Source: Prasinococcaceae sp. CCMP 1430
Taxonomy: Eukaryota; Prasinodermophyta; Palmophyllophyceae; Prasinococcales; Prasinococcaceae
Length of the DNA stretch: 28,643 bases
NCBI GenBank assembly: GCA_013416795.1
Contig: RQSC01001105.1
Location: 14,046-42,688, forward strand
Direction of reading: 5' to 3'
Position numbers and translations under genes: made by a program. Positions 26,613 to 28,643 of this stretch are shown here, piece after piece. Within the stretch, counting starts at the first letter, position 1, and every line of letters starts with the position of its first letter. Below the pieces are notes generated by a model. It was not told the DNA's origin. It saw only the letters and a program-made list of their open reading frames with translations, and made no database searches.

Positions 26613-26959
26613 GGCGGCTGGATCCGCGGCGCGCCCCACTGACCGGCCGAAGGCGGCAGCAAACTACTTCCCCCACCCACCCTTCCACCCACCCACTTCC
26701 GACTTGCGGCGCTGCACCGGGCCACACAGCCGCGCACTGTGTGGCGCGGCCTGGCCCCGAGTGCGCGTGCGCGCGCAGCGTGCTGTGTCTCCGATTAGGG
26801 CTTTGGGTTGCGGTCGAATGAATATGGTTTTCATTGGAGGGTCCATCAAGGCGTGGCCGGAGCGCGCATGCTGCTGCCGCACATGCGAACCACGCGCATG
26901 CGTACACACGTTGTCTGGGCGCTACTGCGCGCCGCGCCTCCACCGCCGCGCGGGCCTCC
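26613..26959. promoter_or_regulatory. Promoter region of the second reductase, with a short hairpin
   Basis: This 347-bp gap lies upstream of the second reductase and downstream of the transporter gene. It holds a perfect 9-bp inverted repeat with a 7-nt loop: GCCACACAG at 26721-26729 and CTGTGTGGC at 26737-26745. A lower-GC patch at 26791-26835 includes ATTAGGGCTTTGGGTT, a degenerate telo-box. Regulatory roles are inferred from position. Confidence 0.4.
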
Positions 26960-28642
26960 TCACGGGCGCCTCGGCGCGAGCAGCCCTTTCTCCTCGGCAT
27001 CCAGGAAGAGCGCTACCACCTCGCGCAGCCGCGGCGGCACCTGCTTCGCCAGCAGCTGCGCCGACACCGGGATGCGCGCAAAGTCGCCGCTGCCGTCGCC
27101 ATCGTCGTCGAGCAGCAGGCTGTCTGCCGCCACTTGTACCTTGGCAAGCTCGGCCCTAATAGCCGCGCGCGACGCCCTACCCTTCAAAGCCTGTCCCGCC
27201 GCACGCACGCTGAGTATTCGACACACGCGTGACGTTGCGCCGCACAGCCTCCGAAGTTGCCTCGCGCGCGAAGCATCATAGACGCCGTCGCTGTAGTCGC
27301 TCACGCCCGGGCCGCCGTCGCCCGCAAGCCCGCGCGCGGCCGCAAGCGTCGTCGCAAGACCCCTGTACTTCTCACCGAGCGCCACCAAATCGTCCCAGTC
27401 CATCGACGGGCTGAGCTTCGACTCCGAGCCGCCTTCGTTGCTGGCACTTGTGCCGCTCAGGGCACTCCCGAGCAAGAGCTCCGATGAGCCTTCCTCAGCG
27501 TCGTCGTCGCTGTCATCGTCATGGCAGAGGCCCAAGTCGCCGTAGGCGTCGCCACTGCCGTTACTGTACCCGCCGCCAGGCGCACCCCGCACGACGTCGT
27601 CCCGTGCCACGCCGGCCGGGCGGAAGCGGCGCATCTCGTACGTGCACAGGTTGGCCAACCGCGCGATCTGCGCGGCGTTCCCCTCGATGGCAGCGAACTC
27701 GGCGCACTCGCTCTCCCTCGGGCGCGCGAGCGCCGCCGGAAGGCCAGTCGCGAGCAGCGCAAGCTGCGCGCAGTCGACGCTCACGCGCCCTCGGAGCTCG
27801 TCGCTGGCGTACTCTGGCCACGCGAGCAGCCCCGCGATGGTGGTGAGCCCTGCGCCCAGCAGCACCATGTACACGCGGTACTGCGGCGCGAGCGTGTCGG
27901 AGCCGAAGCCCACCGCCACCCACAGCGATAGCTGCTGCTGGTACGCGTCTATCGTGAGGAAGTCGAAAGAGAGCACGGAGAGGAAGTAGAAGTAGTCGAA
28001 GTTGGGCGAGCTCCGGTTGGTCGCGCGCGCGTACACGCCGGCGATCGTGACGATCGCCGCACAGAAGAGGTAGAAGTTGCCGCGCGTGACGTAGTTGTCC
28101 GCGGCGAGCGCGTGCAGGACGCCGCCGGGGTCGCAGGCGTCCTGGAGTGCGTCGGAGGTCGCGCACCAGTGCCTGACGGTGTCGTGGAACGCGCCACCGA
28201 CCGCCTTGAAGTTGATGAGGTCGTCCACGCTCAGCACGAGCAGGGCGCCGCTCGCGCCCACGAGCGTGCCGAGCAGCCGCTCGGCCGACTTGCGCAGCAG
28301 CTCGCCCTGCAGGCGCTCCGAGCAGTTCACCACGCTGATGAGCGCCCAAATCCCATACCCGTGCGCCACGTCCACGCGCAGGTCGGTGTCGAGGACGAGC
28401 GCCGCGGACAGGCTCACGCACAGCGCGCAGCGCGCAGCCCACCGCAGCGCTCCGCGCGAGCGGCGCCGCGCGGCGGCGGACGCCACGCGCTGCTCCCACA
28501 CCCTCGCGGCCTTGGCGTCGCGCGCCGAACGCGCGTCTGGCACGGCGAGGGCGTGAACGCGCCGCCGCTCGCGCGTGGCTTCGCGCAGCTCCTCCTCGAC
28601 CGACGTCTCCGCCTCGCTGGGCGCCTCGCGCGCGCGCGTGCT
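26960..28642 (-). CDS. FUSC/ALMT-like membrane transporter, N-terminus beyond the window
   Basis: At least 560 residues. The frame stays open to the right edge and no in-frame ATG is visible; the codon at 28543 is GTG, so the start is outside the window. The membrane half has the family motif GYGIWALISVVNCSERLQGE followed by LLRKSAERLLGTLVGA. This corresponds to the WAxxTVVVVxExxxGATLxKGxNRxxGTLxAG pattern of aluminium-activated malate transporters and FUSC/YccS proteins. About six hydrophobic segments are seen before residue 290 (for example NFYLFCAAIVTIAGVYARAT; YRVYMVLLGAGLTTIAGLLA). The C-terminal half is a cytosolic helical domain interrupted by an acidic loop (DDDSDDDAEEGSSELL). It is probably an anion or aromatic-acid transporter; membrane and substrate are unknown. 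Confidence 0.75.
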   Translation of the reverse strand, partial: STRAREAPSEAETSVEEELREATRERRRVHALAVPDARSARDAKAARVWEQRVASAAARRRSRGALRWAARCALCVSLSAALVLDTDLRVDVAHGYGIWALISVVNCSERLQGELLRKSAERLLGTLVGASGALLVLSVDDLINFKAVGGAFHDTVRHWCATSDALQDACDPGGVLHALAADNYVTRGNFYLFCAAIVTIAGVYARATNRSSPNFDYFYFLSVLSFDFLTIDAYQQQLSLWVAVGFGSDTLAPQYRVYMVLLGAGLTTIAGLLAWPEYASDELRGRVSVDCAQLALLATGLPAALARPRESECAEFAAIEGNAAQIARLANLCTYEMRRFRPAGVARDDVVRGAPGGGYSNGSGDAYGDLGLCHDDDSDDDAEEGSSELLLGSALSGTSASNEGGSESKLSPSMDWDDLVALGEKYRGLATTLAAARGLAGDGGPGVSDYSDGVYDASRARQLRRLCGATSRVCRILSVRAAGQALKGRASRAAIRAELAKVQVAADSLLLDDDGDGSGDFARIPVSAQLLAKQVPPRLREVVALFLDAEEKGLLAPRRP

Positions 28643-28643
28643 G

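Noticed and set aside
1-28643. CRISPR array, insertion sequence, prophage or bacterial operon
   Set aside because: No regularly spaced repeats, transposase or phage genes; introns and gene families show a eukaryotic nuclear locus.

Overview
This is a very GC-rich stretch of a eukaryotic nuclear genome. The gene set is that of a cell with Golgi, UFMylation, CCR4-NOT and CTLH/GID systems. Several genes are rejoined in frame only by removing short GT-AG introns of about 117 to 219 bp. The left edge carries the last exon of a green-type (form IB) RuBisCO small subunit, so a unicellular green alga (prasinophyte/chlorophyte-like) is the best guess. The organism is inferred from that exon and the overall style, not proven.

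Layout, left to right: rbcS last exon (+, 680-796); a 1.6-kb stretch with no recognisable gene; UFL1, the UFM1 E3 ligase (-, 2416-5094); an orphan first exon (+, 5612-5776); an RRP15-like ribosome-biogenesis protein (-, 5938-6888); UNC50/GMH1 (+, 7083-7863, one intron); a PRA1-family protein (-, 8370-9162, one intron); an acidic coiled-coil protein (+, 9459-10757); a small putative tail-anchored protein (-, 10945-11718); a NOT-box (CCR4-NOT) protein whose C-terminal end cannot be found (+, from 11807); a large membrane enzyme that appears to fuse three domains (+, 14032-16059); an mTERF-like protein (+, to 17217); a TBC-domain Rab GAP (-, 17400-19430); GID8 (+, 19591-20472, one intron); a pfkB sugar/nucleoside kinase (-, 20572-21819); a TMEM161 homologue (+, 22006-23388, one intron); two Tas-like aldo-keto reductases facing tail to tail (+, to 25229, and -, 25404-26612); and a FUSC/ALMT-like transporter (-, 26960 to the right edge, N-terminus missing).

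Genes mostly alternate strand, so most neighbours share either a short divergent promoter (about 90-300 bp) or a short convergent 3' region. Convergent gaps and some other 3' flanks carry small A+T-rich islands in otherwise G+C-rich DNA. Three single N positions (11803, 19482, 21988) all lie in divergent promoters and probably mark unresolved sequence.

Most genes are housekeeping and do not form one pathway, although UNC50, PRA1 and the TBC protein all act in Golgi/Rab membrane traffic. The strongest candidate for something undescribed is the 675-residue protein at 14032-16059. It combines an Mpo1/DUF962-like membrane region, an HxD...H iron-oxygenase-like region and a C-terminal membrane region resembling phospholipid/isoprenylcysteine methyltransferases.
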